Source: Flammeovirga yaeyamensis (GTDB lineage Bacteria; Bacteroidota; Bacteroidia; Cytophagales; Flammeovirgaceae). From it: a stretch of DNA of 64,000 nt. Shown here piece by piece: positions 47,469 to 56,311 of the stretch. Made by a program: the position numbers and the translations under genes. The notes under the pieces are model-generated. The model saw nothing but the letters and a program-made list of their open reading frames with translations. It searched no databases and was not told the origin of the DNA. How positions within the stretch are numbered: the first letter of the stretch is position 1; every line of letters begins with the position of its first letter. The DNA is taken from positions 372,001 to 436,000 of the forward strand of contig NZ_CP076133.1 of the NCBI RefSeq assembly GCF_018736045.1, given 5' to 3'.

Positions 47469-50400
47469 TTATAGTCCAAAATTGAAGCCTACTGAATACG
47501 TTGCTACACCTGGAATATTGTCGTTGGTAGAACCTGATAATTCTTGTTCTGGATCGAATCCTTTGTAGTTAGAAAGTGTCCATAGGTTCTCTCCAGAGAA
47601 GTACACTCTTAAGCTAGAAATATGGATTTTCTGACAAGCTGATTGAGGAAGATTGTACCCCAAATTCACGTTCTTAAGACGTAGATAATTGCCTTTCTCC
47701 AGGAATCGAGTGGAGGCCAAATGACCATTATCTTCGTTGTTGACAATGTATCTTGGAATGTCTGTGTATTTGTTATCAGGAGTCCAAGAATTCTTTGCTT
47801 CGTCTGCTAGGTTATAGCCAGGATTGGCACCATCATGCATGTTTTTTGCGTAATCGTAGTTGTAGATTTTACCGCCTAAGCTGTAGTACAATAGGAAAGA
47901 GAAATCGAAGTTTTTATACTTGAAAGTGTTGGTTAAACCACCATATAAAGTTGGTAGTGCAGAACCATTTACTGTTCTGTAAGCATCTTCGTATTCGCTC
48001 GTTACTTTACGACCCGATCCATGAGGATCATCAAAGGCTGTCTCTGGCATTTCTGCTTGTTCATCGTGGGTGTTGTTCACATTCACAAACCACATTGGTT
48101 CTCCCGTATCCGGATTTACCCCTGCCCATTCTCTCAAGTAGAAACTGTACCAGCTTAATCCTTCTTTCAGTAAATAATTACCGCTTATCAGTTGGTCTGC
48201 ACCTATGTTTTTAATCTCCGATTCAATGTTCGTTAAGTTGAAATCTGTCGTCCATGAGAAGTTCTTCTTCACGATGTTTTCAGTATGAAGAGTGATTTCA
48301 ACTCCTTTATTGACCATATGTCCTATGTTCGTCAAAACAGATCCGAATCCTTTAGAGTAAGAAATTGGTTGGGCATATAGAAGTCCATCAGAGTCTTTGA
48401 TAAAGTACTCCCCAGAAAGTTGAATTCTATTGAATATCGAAAAGTCTACACCTATATTTGCCAACGTCATTTTCTCCCATTGTAAGTTAGGATTTGCCAA
48501 TTGAACTGGCGTCATACCTGGACGATCACCGTAGTTGCTCCCTAATGAATAAAGTGCTAGATAATTACCATCACCTATTTTATCATTACCCGTAAGACCG
48601 TAACTACCTCTTAGTTTCAACTCGTTGATCCAAGATGCATTGCTCAAGAAGTTTTCTTGTCCGACTCTCCAAGAAGCACCCACAGATGGGAAAACACCGA
48701 ATTTATTGTTTTCGCCAAAACGAGAACTACCGTCTGAACGGACCGAAGCGTTTAAGTAATACTTAGAAGCAAAGTCGTAAGAGAATTGTGAGAAGAACGA
48801 TAACAAACTACGGTTACTTGTATATGAAGTAGCTTGTTCTGGCTTGGCGCCAATACCCAAATGAGGATTGCCTCCAATACCAAAATCTGTAGACTCCGCA
48901 TATAAACCATCGGCTTTAACGTAGTAGGTTTCTTGTCCACCCATTACCGTAATATGATGCTTACCATAAGTATTATCCCAAGTCAGTACATTCGACCAGT
49001 TTAAGGCCATGCTTTGATCGTGAGATTTTGATCCTCTGCCGTTTACACCAGAACCATTCCCGTGTTCAGGATTGTAGTAAACCACCGAATTAGAAGAATT
49101 ATAGTTCATCGAACCGGTGGTTTTGAAGTTTAGGTGTTTGTTAAAGTCAAACAATAAGTATAGGCTTGAGGAGATATTATTTCCTTTTGTATTGTAAATG
49201 TCTTTTTCGATTAATCCGATAGGATTGAAATCTAAAACCGCTGTATTGTACCAGTTGTAATCTCCATCTTCTGTGTAGATAGGCGTTGTTGGATTGATGA
49301 TCTCTACAGCACGTACTGGATTGGCACCGGCCGTACCATTCGGTTGTGCATTCTGATTATAGAAACTTAGTGTATTGTTTGTTCCAACTTTCAGCCAAGA
49401 GTTAATTTGATGATCCAAATTGATACGACCAGAAATACGGTTAAAGTCTGTTCCTTTAACATGACCTAACTGATCGAAATATCCTAAAGAAAGGAAGTAG
49501 TTGGTTTTCTCTGTAGAATGAGAGAAACCGATGTTGTAATTTTCTACTCTTCCCGCTTGATACAATGCATTTCTCCAATCGGTATCTTGAATGATTTTAG
49601 CACCTGCAGCAACATTGCCATTATAATCAAATGGTTGATCCATATTATAAGGATTCCAACCAGAAATGGCTTCTACATTTTCGTGTGCATAAGCTGCCGA
49701 TTCGTTTTGTGTTTTTCCGTGCAAGTAGAACTGATTATTGAATAAGCCATTCCAAGTTTGTTGGTAATAATCAGCTGAGTTCATCAGTTTCACTCCATTA
49801 TTCATTAGTGAGGTTACCCCAACTTGGGCATCAACCGTCAGTCTAGAATGTTCTTTTTGCTTTCCTCCTTTTGTTGTGACGATAATCACACCGTTGGCTG
49901 CTCTAGAACCATAAAGTGAGGCAGACACCGCATCTTTTAAAACCGTCATCGATTCGATATCGTTGGGATTTAAAGTTCCAATACCATCGTAGGGTACACC
50001 ATCAATAACATAAAGTGGAGAAGAACTTGCACTCATAGAACCCACACCACGAATACGCACTGTTGGTCCCGATCCTGGCTGTCCAGAACTTGAAGTCACT
50101 TGCACGCCTGATGTTGCTCCCTGTAAGGCACTCGCAGCGGAAGAGACTGGTCTTGTGGCTAGAGATTCTCCGGCAATTGTTTCCGCAGCACCTGTAAATG
50201 CTTTTTTGTCTGAAGTTCCGTAAGCCACAACAAGCACTTCGTCGAGTTGTTCAGAATCGCTATTCAGTACTACTTCAATATTGGTCTGATTACCGACTGT
50301 AACCAATTTGTCTTCCATTCCAATGAAAGAAAAGTGAAGTTGATCTTCAGGTCCATTTACCATTATGGTAAACTGCCCTTCGAAGTTGGTAGTTGTTCCT

Positions 50401-50558
50401 GTAGTTGTTCCTTCTATCCAAATACTCACACCAGGAAGGAGTTCGTTAGAAGTCGCATCTTTGACTATACCTTTTACCAGCACATCTTGTGCGTAGGTAG
50501 TGGAATAAGAAAAAGTAGTAATCAACAAGAACACAATGAAAAAATTGAATTTGTTCAT
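47469..50558 (-). CDS. SusC/RagA-family TonB-dependent transporter of the protease operon
   Basis: 1,029 residues: signal peptide (1-23, STTYAQ), carboxypeptidase-D-regulatory-like domain (about 28-105, GIVKDATSNELLPGVSIWIE), plug with VRIRGVGSMSASSSPLYVIDGV and TVLKDAVSASLYGSRAANGV, and the TonB-dependent barrel ending FNFGL. It would import the product captured by the adjacent SusD. It opens a five-gene minus-strand operon (50558-35155) whose other products are two surface lipoproteins and a giant protease. No STN signalling domain is seen. Confidence 0.96.
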   Translation of the reverse strand: MNKFNFFIVFLLITTFSYSTTYAQDVLVKGIVKDATSNELLPGVSIWIEGTTTGTTTNFEGQFTIMVNGPEDQLHFSFIGMEDKLVTVGNQTNIEVVLNSDSEQLDEVLVVAYGTSDKKAFTGAAETIAGESLATRPVSSAASALQGATSGVQVTSSSGQPGSGPTVRIRGVGSMSASSSPLYVIDGVPYDGIGTLNPNDIESMTVLKDAVSASLYGSRAANGVIIVTTKGGKQKEHSRLTVDAQVGVTSLMNNGVKLMNSADYYQQTWNGLFNNQFYLHGKTQNESAAYAHENVEAISGWNPYNMDQPFDYNGNVAAGAKIIQDTDWRNALYQAGRVENYNIGFSHSTEKTNYFLSLGYFDQLGHVKGTDFNRISGRINLDHQINSWLKVGTNNTLSFYNQNAQPNGTAGANPVRAVEIINPTTPIYTEDGDYNWYNTAVLDFNPIGLIEKDIYNTKGNNISSSLYLLFDFNKHLNFKTTGSMNYNSSNSVVYYNPEHGNGSGVNGRGSKSHDQSMALNWSNVLTWDNTYGKHHITVMGGQETYYVKADGLYAESTDFGIGGNPHLGIGAKPEQATSYTSNRSLLSFFSQFSYDFASKYYLNASVRSDGSSRFGENNKFGVFPSVGASWRVGQENFLSNASWINELKLRGSYGLTGNDKIGDGNYLALYSLGSNYGDRPGMTPVQLANPNLQWEKMTLANIGVDFSIFNRIQLSGEYFIKDSDGLLYAQPISYSKGFGSVLTNIGHMVNKGVEITLHTENIVKKNFSWTTDFNLTNIESEIKNIGADQLISGNYLLKEGLSWYSFYLREWAGVNPDTGEPMWFVNVNNTHDEQAEMPETAFDDPHGSGRKVTSEYEDAYRTVNGSALPTLYGGLTNTFKYKNFDFSFLLYYSLGGKIYNYDYAKNMHDGANPGYNLADEAKNSWTPDNKYTDIPRYIVNNEDNGHLASTRFLEKGNYLRLKNVNLGYNLPQSACQKIHISSLRVYFSGENLWTLSNYKGFDPEQELSGSTNDNIPGVATYSVGFNFGL

Positions 50559-50956
50559 GTGTCAGAAAGATCGATTAATATTTGATTTTGAATTGGTAAA
50601 CATCAAGGTTTTCTCACCTTTGATACGGCAATGATATGGGTTGTGAAAAATTTTAACTAAACAATTGGTAACATTGTTGTCTTATTTCGTATGAATCGTG
50701 TATCAGATTATTTGGTTCGTGTATCAAATCGTCTAACTGCTTGATAATAAATTAGTAGCGAATCGTTTTTAGGAGAGATTGTAGAGGTGGAAAATTGTTG
50801 GGGTTGTGATGTTTTTAACTTTTGATGTCAAGTGGTTGGTGAGTTGGGGAGATTGTTTTTTAGGTTTAGCATCAGAAATTATCAAATAATTAAATTAAAT
50901 ACAGAATATTTTTAAATTAAGCAATATTGTTACTATATTGTAGTAAATATGCTTCT
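50559..50956. other. Divergent intergenic region between susC and the toxin-antitoxin pair
   Basis: About 400 bp without a gene. The main structure is a pair of direct repeats at 50696-50726 (listed separately). The right end, upstream of the antitoxin, is very A/T-rich. I found no convincing TAnnTTTG box for either gene. Confidence 0.4.
50696..50726. promoter_or_regulatory. Direct-repeat operator candidate (TCGTGTATCA x2, 21-bp period)
   Basis: TCGTGTATCA occurs at 50696-50705 and again at 50717-50726, a 21-bp period equal to two DNA turns. This fits a dimeric regulator such as LytTR or AraC types binding one face. It lies about 140 bp upstream of the susC start. Spacing is seen; function is inferred. 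Confidence 0.45.
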
Positions 50957-51454
50957 ATGGGAACAGATATCAAAAAAGAAAAATTTGATACTAAAAAGAG
51001 TATCAAACGTGCAAGAGCTCTAAGAAACAAAAAATCTTTATGGGCAATTCGAATTCGGGATAAGGAATATACTTGGTCAAATAAAATTGAAAGAGTAACA
51101 CTTATTAGAGATCGTCTGCCTTATGAAGCGATCGAGTTATTAAGTGCTAGAACTGAACTTTCCATTAAAGAAGTACTTTCCATATTCGATCTTCCTCAAA
51201 CTACTTACAATAAAAAGAAAAGAGAAAACGGATTATTAAGTGGTCGGGACAGTGAAGTAGTACTTTTATTAACCGAGCTATTAGACTTTGGAATAGAGGT
51301 TTTCAATAATGAAAAAGAGAAGTTTAATAGATGGCTTAAAAAACCAAATTATTCTCTAGGCGGTATTAAACCTGAAACTTTATTCGATACAGTAACGGGC
51401 ATTCAAGAGGTAAAAAATGCCTTGAATAGGCTTGAATATGGAAACATGGCATAA
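50957..51454 (+). CDS. Xre/MbcA/ParS-type antitoxin of a RES toxin pair
   Basis: 165 residues from the ATG at 50957 (an upstream frame starts only with TTG). A basic N-terminal part is followed by a helical DNA-binding region (about 60-105, LSARTELSIKEVLSIFDLPQTTYNKKKRENG) and a C-terminal DUF2384-like toxin-binding region (VVLLLTELLDFGIEVFNNEKEKFNRWLKKPNYSLGG cut into shorter motifs such as RWLKKPNYSLGG and GIQEVKNALNRLEYG). This is the usual antitoxin of RES-domain toxins. Its stop overlaps the toxin start (TAATG). It should neutralise the toxin and repress its own promoter. Confidence 0.9.
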   Translation: MGTDIKKEKFDTKKSIKRARALRNKKSLWAIRIRDKEYTWSNKIERVTLIRDRLPYEAIELLSARTELSIKEVLSIFDLPQTTYNKKKRENGLLSGRDSEVVLLLTELLDFGIEVFNNEKEKFNRWLKKPNYSLGGIKPETLFDTVTGIQEVKNALNRLEYGNMA

Positions 51455-51921
51455 TGAAAGTATATAGAATAGAGAGAGAAAAATATTTAAAATCAACTTT
51501 AAAGGGCATTGGTGCAGCTTTGACCGATGGGTATCGCTGGAATAGTCTCAATACTTTTTTAGTTTACACTGCAGAAACTCGTGCTTTGGCAACTTTAGAG
51601 GTATCTGTACATCTAGACCTAAATGAAGACTTGCCAACCGACCGATATTATGTGGAAATCGAAATACCTGATGATATTAAAATTCTCGAAATAGATATAG
51701 AAGATTTACCTAAGGATTGGGACTCACGACCTCCAATATTAGAAACTCAATTTATTGGTGATGACTTTGTTTTTGATGGTCAAGCAGCTGTGCTTAAGGT
51801 ACCGAGTTGCATTGTACCTCAAGAGTTCAACTACTTGATCAACCCCAACCATAAAGATAGCTCCCGAATTAAAGTGGTTTCAAAAGTTCCCATGAGTTTT
51901 GATCCTAGGATAAAACAATAA
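51454..51921 (+). CDS. RES-domain toxin (NAD+-degrading type)
   Basis: 155 residues, full length for the family. The name-giving residues are seen as Arg 28 (GYRWNS), Glu 49 (ALATLEVSVH) and Ser 118 (LKVPSCIVPQEFNYLINPNH), and Tyr 38 is in FLVYTAE. RES toxins degrade NAD+ and stop growth when free of the antitoxin. It is translationally coupled to the antitoxin by a 1-bp overlap. The domain looks intact, so the toxin may be active. Confidence 0.92.
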   Translation: MKVYRIEREKYLKSTLKGIGAALTDGYRWNSLNTFLVYTAETRALATLEVSVHLDLNEDLPTDRYYVEIEIPDDIKILEIDIEDLPKDWDSRPPILETQFIGDDFVFDGQAAVLKVPSCIVPQEFNYLINPNHKDSSRIKVVSKVPMSFDPRIKQ

Positions 51922-51929
51922 ATAAAAAC

Positions 51930-52070
51930 GTAACTAACTTCGATGAATTAATTGAAATTGAACATGGAAAAATAGGTACAAAAACTAGAAATAAATATGA
52001 GAAAGGTGTTCATAAGTTTATGAAAGCTGAATTGATTAAGGAAATTAGAAATGAAAACTATAAGTTGTGA
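51930..52070 (+). pseudogene. Truncated HigA-like (Xre) antitoxin remnant
   Basis: An open stretch of 46 codons with no start codon, beginning VTNFDELIEIEHGKIGTKTR and ending EIRNENYKL-stop. The phrases FDELI..EHGKIGT.TR and K.ELIKEIR match the N-terminal part of HigA-like antitoxins from Bacteroidota, which normally continue into an HTH (LTQEELA). Here the frame stops just where the HTH should begin. It lies 9 bp after the RES toxin, so it appears to be a decayed antitoxin. Family match is from memory. Confidence 0.55.
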
Positions 52071-52134
52071 TAACGTTAATATTGAAATGATGAATTACAA
52101 TTAATCTATATCAGATCCACATAAATATTAAAAC

Positions 52135-52737
52135 ATGAGAAACTCATTGATATTTATTCTTTTCATTTTTGGTTGTCAACGTACAGATATCAAACAGAAT
52201 TTCTCTGTTGAATATTTTTATGTTAATTATGATATTGAAAATTCATTTTTATTAAATACTGATACAACTAAAGTCGAATTTTATAATGCTAAAAAGGATA
52301 GTATTGAAACATTAACCTACATATATAACCAAGAAAATAATAATGATACAGTCAAAATTTACTTGAAGCAATCACAAGATTATCAACCCAAATATTTTAC
52401 AAATGGAGTTGAAAAAGACAACTATTATTTTGTCTTTGAAGACTCTAAAAAATATAGTATTAATGGTAGTAATTATGAAGTTTATAAATACTCAAAAAAT
52501 CCATTAATCATTGATGGTTGTATATCTTATTTTTGGGTGCCTAATTTCGGTATCATTTTAAAACGTTCTTCTACTTGGGGAACTTATCAAAAGTTACAAA
52601 CAAATGATTTGCAACTAAATAATAATTTAAATTTACTAGAGGATGTAATTTTAAGTGACACAATATTTAGTAGTGGATGTTTCATAAACTCAATTTATAA
52701 ACCTGATTCCGACATTCAGATTAAAATTCTTGATTAA
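52135..52737 (+). CDS. Small lipoprotein of unknown function
   Basis: 200 residues, very A/T-rich coding sequence. The N-terminus NSLIFILFIFGCQRT is a short lipoprotein signal (Cys 14). The mature part is beta-rich and Asn/Tyr/Lys-rich with no motif I recognise. Two further Cys residues (DGCISYF and SGCFINS) could form a disulfide. It sits in a run of orphan small genes after the toxin-antitoxin pair. Confidence 0.6.
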   Translation: MRNSLIFILFIFGCQRTDIKQNFSVEYFYVNYDIENSFLLNTDTTKVEFYNAKKDSIETLTYIYNQENNNDTVKIYLKQSQDYQPKYFTNGVEKDNYYFVFEDSKKYSINGSNYEVYKYSKNPLIIDGCISYFWVPNFGIILKRSSTWGTYQKLQTNDLQLNNNLNLLEDVILSDTIFSSGCFINSIYKPDSDIQIKILD

Positions 52738-52747
52738 ATTTAAAATT

Positions 52748-53119
52748 ATGCTACTAATGATAAATAAACTATTCAAGAGAGATGAACTTATTGGAGAATG
52801 GAATACAGAAGATGGAAGTGGATTTAGCATAATTATGGGTTCTTGGATAAAGTTTCGAAAAGATGGGTCTGGTCATTTTAAAAGTTGGGCAAATGTTGAC
52901 GAGGAAGCATCATATAATCTTGATGGAAGTTTTAATTGGAAACGAATAAATGAAAAAACTATTTCTATCCAAGAACACAAATCTGAAATTATAGAAATCA
53001 TTGAATATAGAATTGAAAATTCAAATAATAGAACAGTATTAACTAGTGAACAAGAACAAAAAGGTACAGTTAACATTGAAGGTTTTTGGAACTTTTCACA
53101 AGTAATGTTTAAATCATGA
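52748..53119 (+). CDS. Hypothetical lipocalin-like small protein
   Basis: 123 residues from the ATG at 52748 (an ATG at 52757 is an alternative; the frame further upstream begins TTG and overlaps the previous gene). The phrases LIGEWNTEDGSGFSIIMG, IKFRKDGSGHFKSW and FNWKRINEKTISIQ are the pattern of short lipocalin-like beta barrels (GxW, then alternating strands). No signal peptide is seen. It overlaps the next gene by 4 bp. Function unknown. Confidence 0.5.
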   Translation: MLLMINKLFKRDELIGEWNTEDGSGFSIIMGSWIKFRKDGSGHFKSWANVDEEASYNLDGSFNWKRINEKTISIQEHKSEIIEIIEYRIENSNNRTVLTSEQEQKGTVNIEGFWNFSQVMFKS

Positions 53120-53340
53120 GAACTTATAAAGTAATATCATTAACTAAATTAGAAGATAATTATTCTGAATTAACAAGAACCTGGTTTGACGTTAAAGTGA
53201 TCAATCCAATCGATAACTCTCAATTGGTTTTAAAAAACATTTCATTACCAACTTTTGTAAAAATTAATGATCTTATCTGTCGGAGCGAACACCGTTTTTT
53301 TGATGTTATTGATAAAAAAGGAAATCTACTTTACAGATAA
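53116..53340 (+). CDS. Small protein of unknown function
   Basis: 74 residues, overlapping the previous gene by 4 bp (ATGA), which supports it being translated. It is a short mixed alpha/beta protein (ELTRTWFDVKVINPIDNSQL, LVLKNISLPTFVKINDL) without signal peptide or known motif. The frame after its stop stays open into the next gene. Confidence 0.45.
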   Translation: MRTYKVISLTKLEDNYSELTRTWFDVKVINPIDNSQLVLKNISLPTFVKINDLICRSEHRFFDVIDKKGNLLYR

Positions 53341-53427
53341 TTTGATAAGAGTTATATAGAGTTTGAATTACATGAATTAACTACATCAAAAGCAAATATT
53401 CATTTTGGCAAGAAATTATTTTATTCC

Positions 53428-54225
53428 ATGAACAAAAAACTAAACTTCATCTTCATATTATTTATCGTAATACTTCTCACCGTACTCACTCAATTAGGGG
53501 GTTTTGTACTTCTAATATCAATAGTATTAGCGGATAAACTTCGATTAAAATCAACCATAAAAAAGTACCTGTTATTTTTGGGTCTTTATCTCATTTTATC
53601 ATTCAGTTTTATTCCTTTTTTAGCTCATTTATTGGGAAGGGAAAGAATAATTAATACTGAAAAAATATCACCCACAAACTATATGACGGTGCTATTAAAT
53701 AGAAACTATGTAACACCTGAAATGAATAAGACTTTGGCAGGCTTATCGGATAATTTATCCCAAACGGATATCAAAATAAAGTATTTAGATGCAAACTTTC
53801 CTTTCATTAATGGTTTTCCCTTGCTGCCTCATTTAAGTCATAATGATGGAAATAAATTAGATTTATCACTTGTTTATCAAACTTTAGATGGACAAATCAC
53901 TGATCATTCAAAATCAATAAGTGGTTATGGTGTTTTCGAAGATGTTATTGAAGGAGAAATAAATCAACCTCAGAAATGTCTAAGTGGAGGCTATTTTCAA
54001 TACGACTATCCTAAATATTTAACTCTAGGTCAAATTAATCGTGATCTTAAATTTTCAGAAATAGGAACAAGAAAATTAGTATTAGCTTTGATTGAACAAA
54101 AGGAAGTCAAAAAGATTTTCATAGAACCACATTTGAAAAATAGACTTCATTTATCAAATAAGAAAATAAGATATCACGGTTGTCAGGCTGTAAGACATGA
54201 TGATCATATACACTTTCAGATTTAA
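53428..54225 (+). CDS. Membrane-anchored LAS-type (M15/M74-like) murein peptidase candidate
   Basis: 265 residues: two membrane helices (about 6-32 and 45-68) then a periplasmic domain. His 138 and Asp 145 lie in SHNDGNKLDLS (HxxGxxxD) and the C-terminus has His 260-x-His 262 (DDHIHFQI), the zinc-ligand layout of LAS metallopeptidases such as MepA/M74 and M15 enzymes that cut peptidoglycan cross-links. Overall similarity is otherwise low, so this rests on motif spacing. The frame is open for 87 bp before the ATG. It is among accessory hypothetical genes; substrate unproven. Confidence 0.55.
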   Translation: MNKKLNFIFILFIVILLTVLTQLGGFVLLISIVLADKLRLKSTIKKYLLFLGLYLILSFSFIPFLAHLLGRERIINTEKISPTNYMTVLLNRNYVTPEMNKTLAGLSDNLSQTDIKIKYLDANFPFINGFPLLPHLSHNDGNKLDLSLVYQTLDGQITDHSKSISGYGVFEDVIEGEINQPQKCLSGGYFQYDYPKYLTLGQINRDLKFSEIGTRKLVLALIEQKEVKKIFIEPHLKNRLHLSNKKIRYHGCQAVRHDDHIHFQI

Positions 54226-54343
54226 AAGAATTCATTAAGTATATCAAAGACAAATCAATAATTGAAAAGCTACTCAATTCTAGAGTGAGCACCGAAGATA
54301 AACTATATCTAAAAGCTCGTAATATTGAAGCATTGAAAGAATA
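54205..54343 (+). pseudogene. Possible 3' remnant of an unidentified gene
   Basis: The frame is open with no start codon and reads SDLKEFIKYIKDKS then LLNSRVSTEDKLYLKARNIEALKE-stop, overlapping the end of the peptidase gene. The composition looks protein-like and helical. I do not recognise the family. It may be the decayed end of a neighbouring gene, or chance. Confidence 0.25.
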
Positions 54344-54407
54344 ATAAAAAATATGTAATTTGTATTTCAGTATAACTATTCTACTAACTCTTCAATATTT
54401 ATCTATC

Positions 54408-55028
54408 ATGCAAAAACTAATTGTCATAAGCATTCTTCTACTCATTTTAGGATGTAATTCAAGAGAATCAAAAAATAATACTTCATCAAAGAAAGGAATT
54501 ACAACACCAGAAACACCAGAAGTATTTCAAGAAAAGAATATTATTGAACAATATAAAGCAACAGCTAGAGGCAGAGGAAATCTATTTTACCAATTGTACA
54601 GTGAAGCTCTTGAAAAAGATAAAAACCTTCGAAAAATTGAAAATGATTATTTGTTGATGAGAGAAGCTCAGGAAGATAGCCTAAAAAAATATAACAAATT
54701 TAATAATAGTAATAATTATTATTACGCTGAAGCACATGACTTTATACATACAATTTTAGATTCAACTATACGAATGGAAGTAATGCAATTGGTAGAGGAA
54801 TCCAAAAACAAGTACGCTCATAGTGTTGCTGAACGAGAAAAAATCAAAAACTCTGTAATTAAAAATAGTAACACGATAGAAGATTTACATAAAGTGTTGC
54901 AAGTAGTAGTGACTTTAAAAATGATAGAAAACTATCAAAATAATGAAATGGAATCCGGTCAATCAATTGAAAATATAATTCAAGATCAGGAAAACCTTAT
55001 TAAAGAACTCAAAAAGAATATCAAATAG
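54408..55028 (+). CDS. Helical lipoprotein of unknown function
   Basis: 206 residues from the ATG at 54408, which gives a lipoprotein signal (VISILLLILGCNS, Cys 16). The frame further upstream starts with TTG. The mature part is Lys/Glu/Asn-rich and predicted mostly helical, with coiled-coil potential at the C-terminus (VEESKNKYAHSVAEREKIKN, ENIIQDQENLIKELKKNIK). No known domain is visible. It ends the group of orphan genes before the AraC regulator. Confidence 0.55.
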   Translation: MQKLIVISILLLILGCNSRESKNNTSSKKGITTPETPEVFQEKNIIEQYKATARGRGNLFYQLYSEALEKDKNLRKIENDYLLMREAQEDSLKKYNKFNNSNNYYYAEAHDFIHTILDSTIRMEVMQLVEESKNKYAHSVAEREKIKNSVIKNSNTIEDLHKVLQVVVTLKMIENYQNNEMESGQSIENIIQDQENLIKELKKNIK

Positions 55029-55130
55029 TTAGGAGTGGTATCATATAAAAAATCATAATTAAATAAGTGATTTATTGGAAAGTACAAACTGATTGTTCAA
55101 TTTTGCAACAACGTTACATTACTAAATTTG

Positions 55131-56249
55131 ATGAAAGAGATACTACCACTACTAACCTTGATCGGAGCTACCAACGGATTATTTCTGTCTGTATATTTAT
55201 CATTTAAAAAAGGACTATCAGTTCAAGGAAAATTATTGATTACAACATTGCTTATATGGTGTTTTGTATGTTTAATGTTTGCCCTACGCAAGATTTTGCC
55301 TAATGAACAATATTTGATATTTGCTTCTTTAGGTTCAAGCATAACCACATTTATATACCCTACCTTTTATTTATTCTTGGAAACGGGAGTCAATAAAATG
55401 TTTAAACTAAAGAAGAATGTATTTTTTCATTTTATCGTTCCTATCGTTTTCTTTCTTGCTTCTCTTCCTATCATCTATTGGGACTTTACCTTATTGTTCA
55501 CGGGTGAATTAATCGAAAATACTCCATATATCAAGAAAGTAAATCTGTTTCAAGACTATTTCAATGCCACTATTGGGATCGTTTACCTCATTTACTTTAC
55601 ATCAAAACATCTAAATAAAAATGCACTTCATTTAAAATGGTGGAAAACAAGGACAGGGGTATATACTTCTATTGCTTTATTGTATTTGTTTGTACATAAT
55701 TTTGGGGCCTACGGTGTTTTGGCTAAATCGTATGATTTACCACTATCAAATATTGGATTCCCGGTTTATTACCTTTCTTTTTCAGCCACAATTTACCTTA
55801 TATTCCATTGGGTAATTTCCAATAAGATTGAAGTATTTATCAATAAAGAAGAAATTATACTACAAGAAAAAGAAAGAGTTACTGAGGGAAAACTAAAAGA
55901 GGATTTGGATAAGATTATTCGATATATTGAAAATGAAAAACCGTTTTTGAGTAATGAAATAACGCTCACTTCCTTGGCCCAAGAAGTGATGTTAAACCGT
56001 TCAAGAGTGTCGTTTGTGATCAATGAAGGCTTAAAAATGAACTTCAATGAGATGATTAGTCATTATCGAATAGTCGAGGCAAAACGAATATTGCGCACGG
56101 AAGAAGGCAGATCGATGAAACTCGAAGTATTAGCGAAAGCCTCTGGTTTTAATTCCAAAACTACTTTTAATCGGGCATTTAAAGACATCGTAGAAATGAC
56201 TCCGAGTGAATATAAAAAGTGGATCGAAAAAGAAGAATTCAGTTATTAA
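55131..56249 (+). CDS. AraC-family regulator with multi-pass membrane N-terminus
   Basis: 372 residues from the ATG at 55131. About seven hydrophobic helices fill residues 1-235, followed by a linker and a C-terminal AraC HTH (about 262-370): ITLTSLAQEVMLNRSRVSFV, MNFNEMISHYRIVEAKRIL and LEVLAKASGFNSKTTFNRAFKDI then MTPSEYKKW. It is a membrane-bound one-component regulator; members of this class are common in Bacteroidota and their signals are mostly unknown. It converges on the GH117 operon, so a regulatory link to anhydrogalactose use is possible but unproven. Confidence 0.9.
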   Translation: MKEILPLLTLIGATNGLFLSVYLSFKKGLSVQGKLLITTLLIWCFVCLMFALRKILPNEQYLIFASLGSSITTFIYPTFYLFLETGVNKMFKLKKNVFFHFIVPIVFFLASLPIIYWDFTLLFTGELIENTPYIKKVNLFQDYFNATIGIVYLIYFTSKHLNKNALHLKWWKTRTGVYTSIALLYLFVHNFGAYGVLAKSYDLPLSNIGFPVYYLSFSATIYLIFHWVISNKIEVFINKEEIILQEKERVTEGKLKEDLDKIIRYIENEKPFLSNEITLTSLAQEVMLNRSRVSFVINEGLKMNFNEMISHYRIVEAKRILRTEEGRSMKLEVLAKASGFNSKTTFNRAFKDIVEMTPSEYKKWIEKEEFSY

Positions 56250-56250
56250 A

Positions 56251-56284
56251 AAAAATGCACAGCTCAATTTCTCGAGCTGTGCAT
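56251..56284 (-). terminator. Terminator after the GH117 gene
   Basis: ATGCACAGCTC (56255-56265) pairs perfectly with GAGCTGTGCAT (56274-56284). On the minus strand the stem is followed by a run of T, so it ends the minus-strand cluster; it lies also just past the AraC gene stop. Confidence 0.85.
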
Positions 56285-56311
56285 CATATATACATCAATT
56301 AGAACAATTGC

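Noticed and set aside
46043-50558. Second SusCD pair as a glycan-utilisation locus
   Set aside because: No glycosidase, lyase or sulfatase in its operon; a protease is present instead. A glycoprotein substrate remains possible.
50957-55028. Prophage fragment
   Set aside because: No integrase, structural, lysis or replication gene is recognisable.
55123-55130. TAAATTTG as a promoter box for the AraC gene
   Set aside because: It touches the start codon, so the transcript would begin inside the gene.
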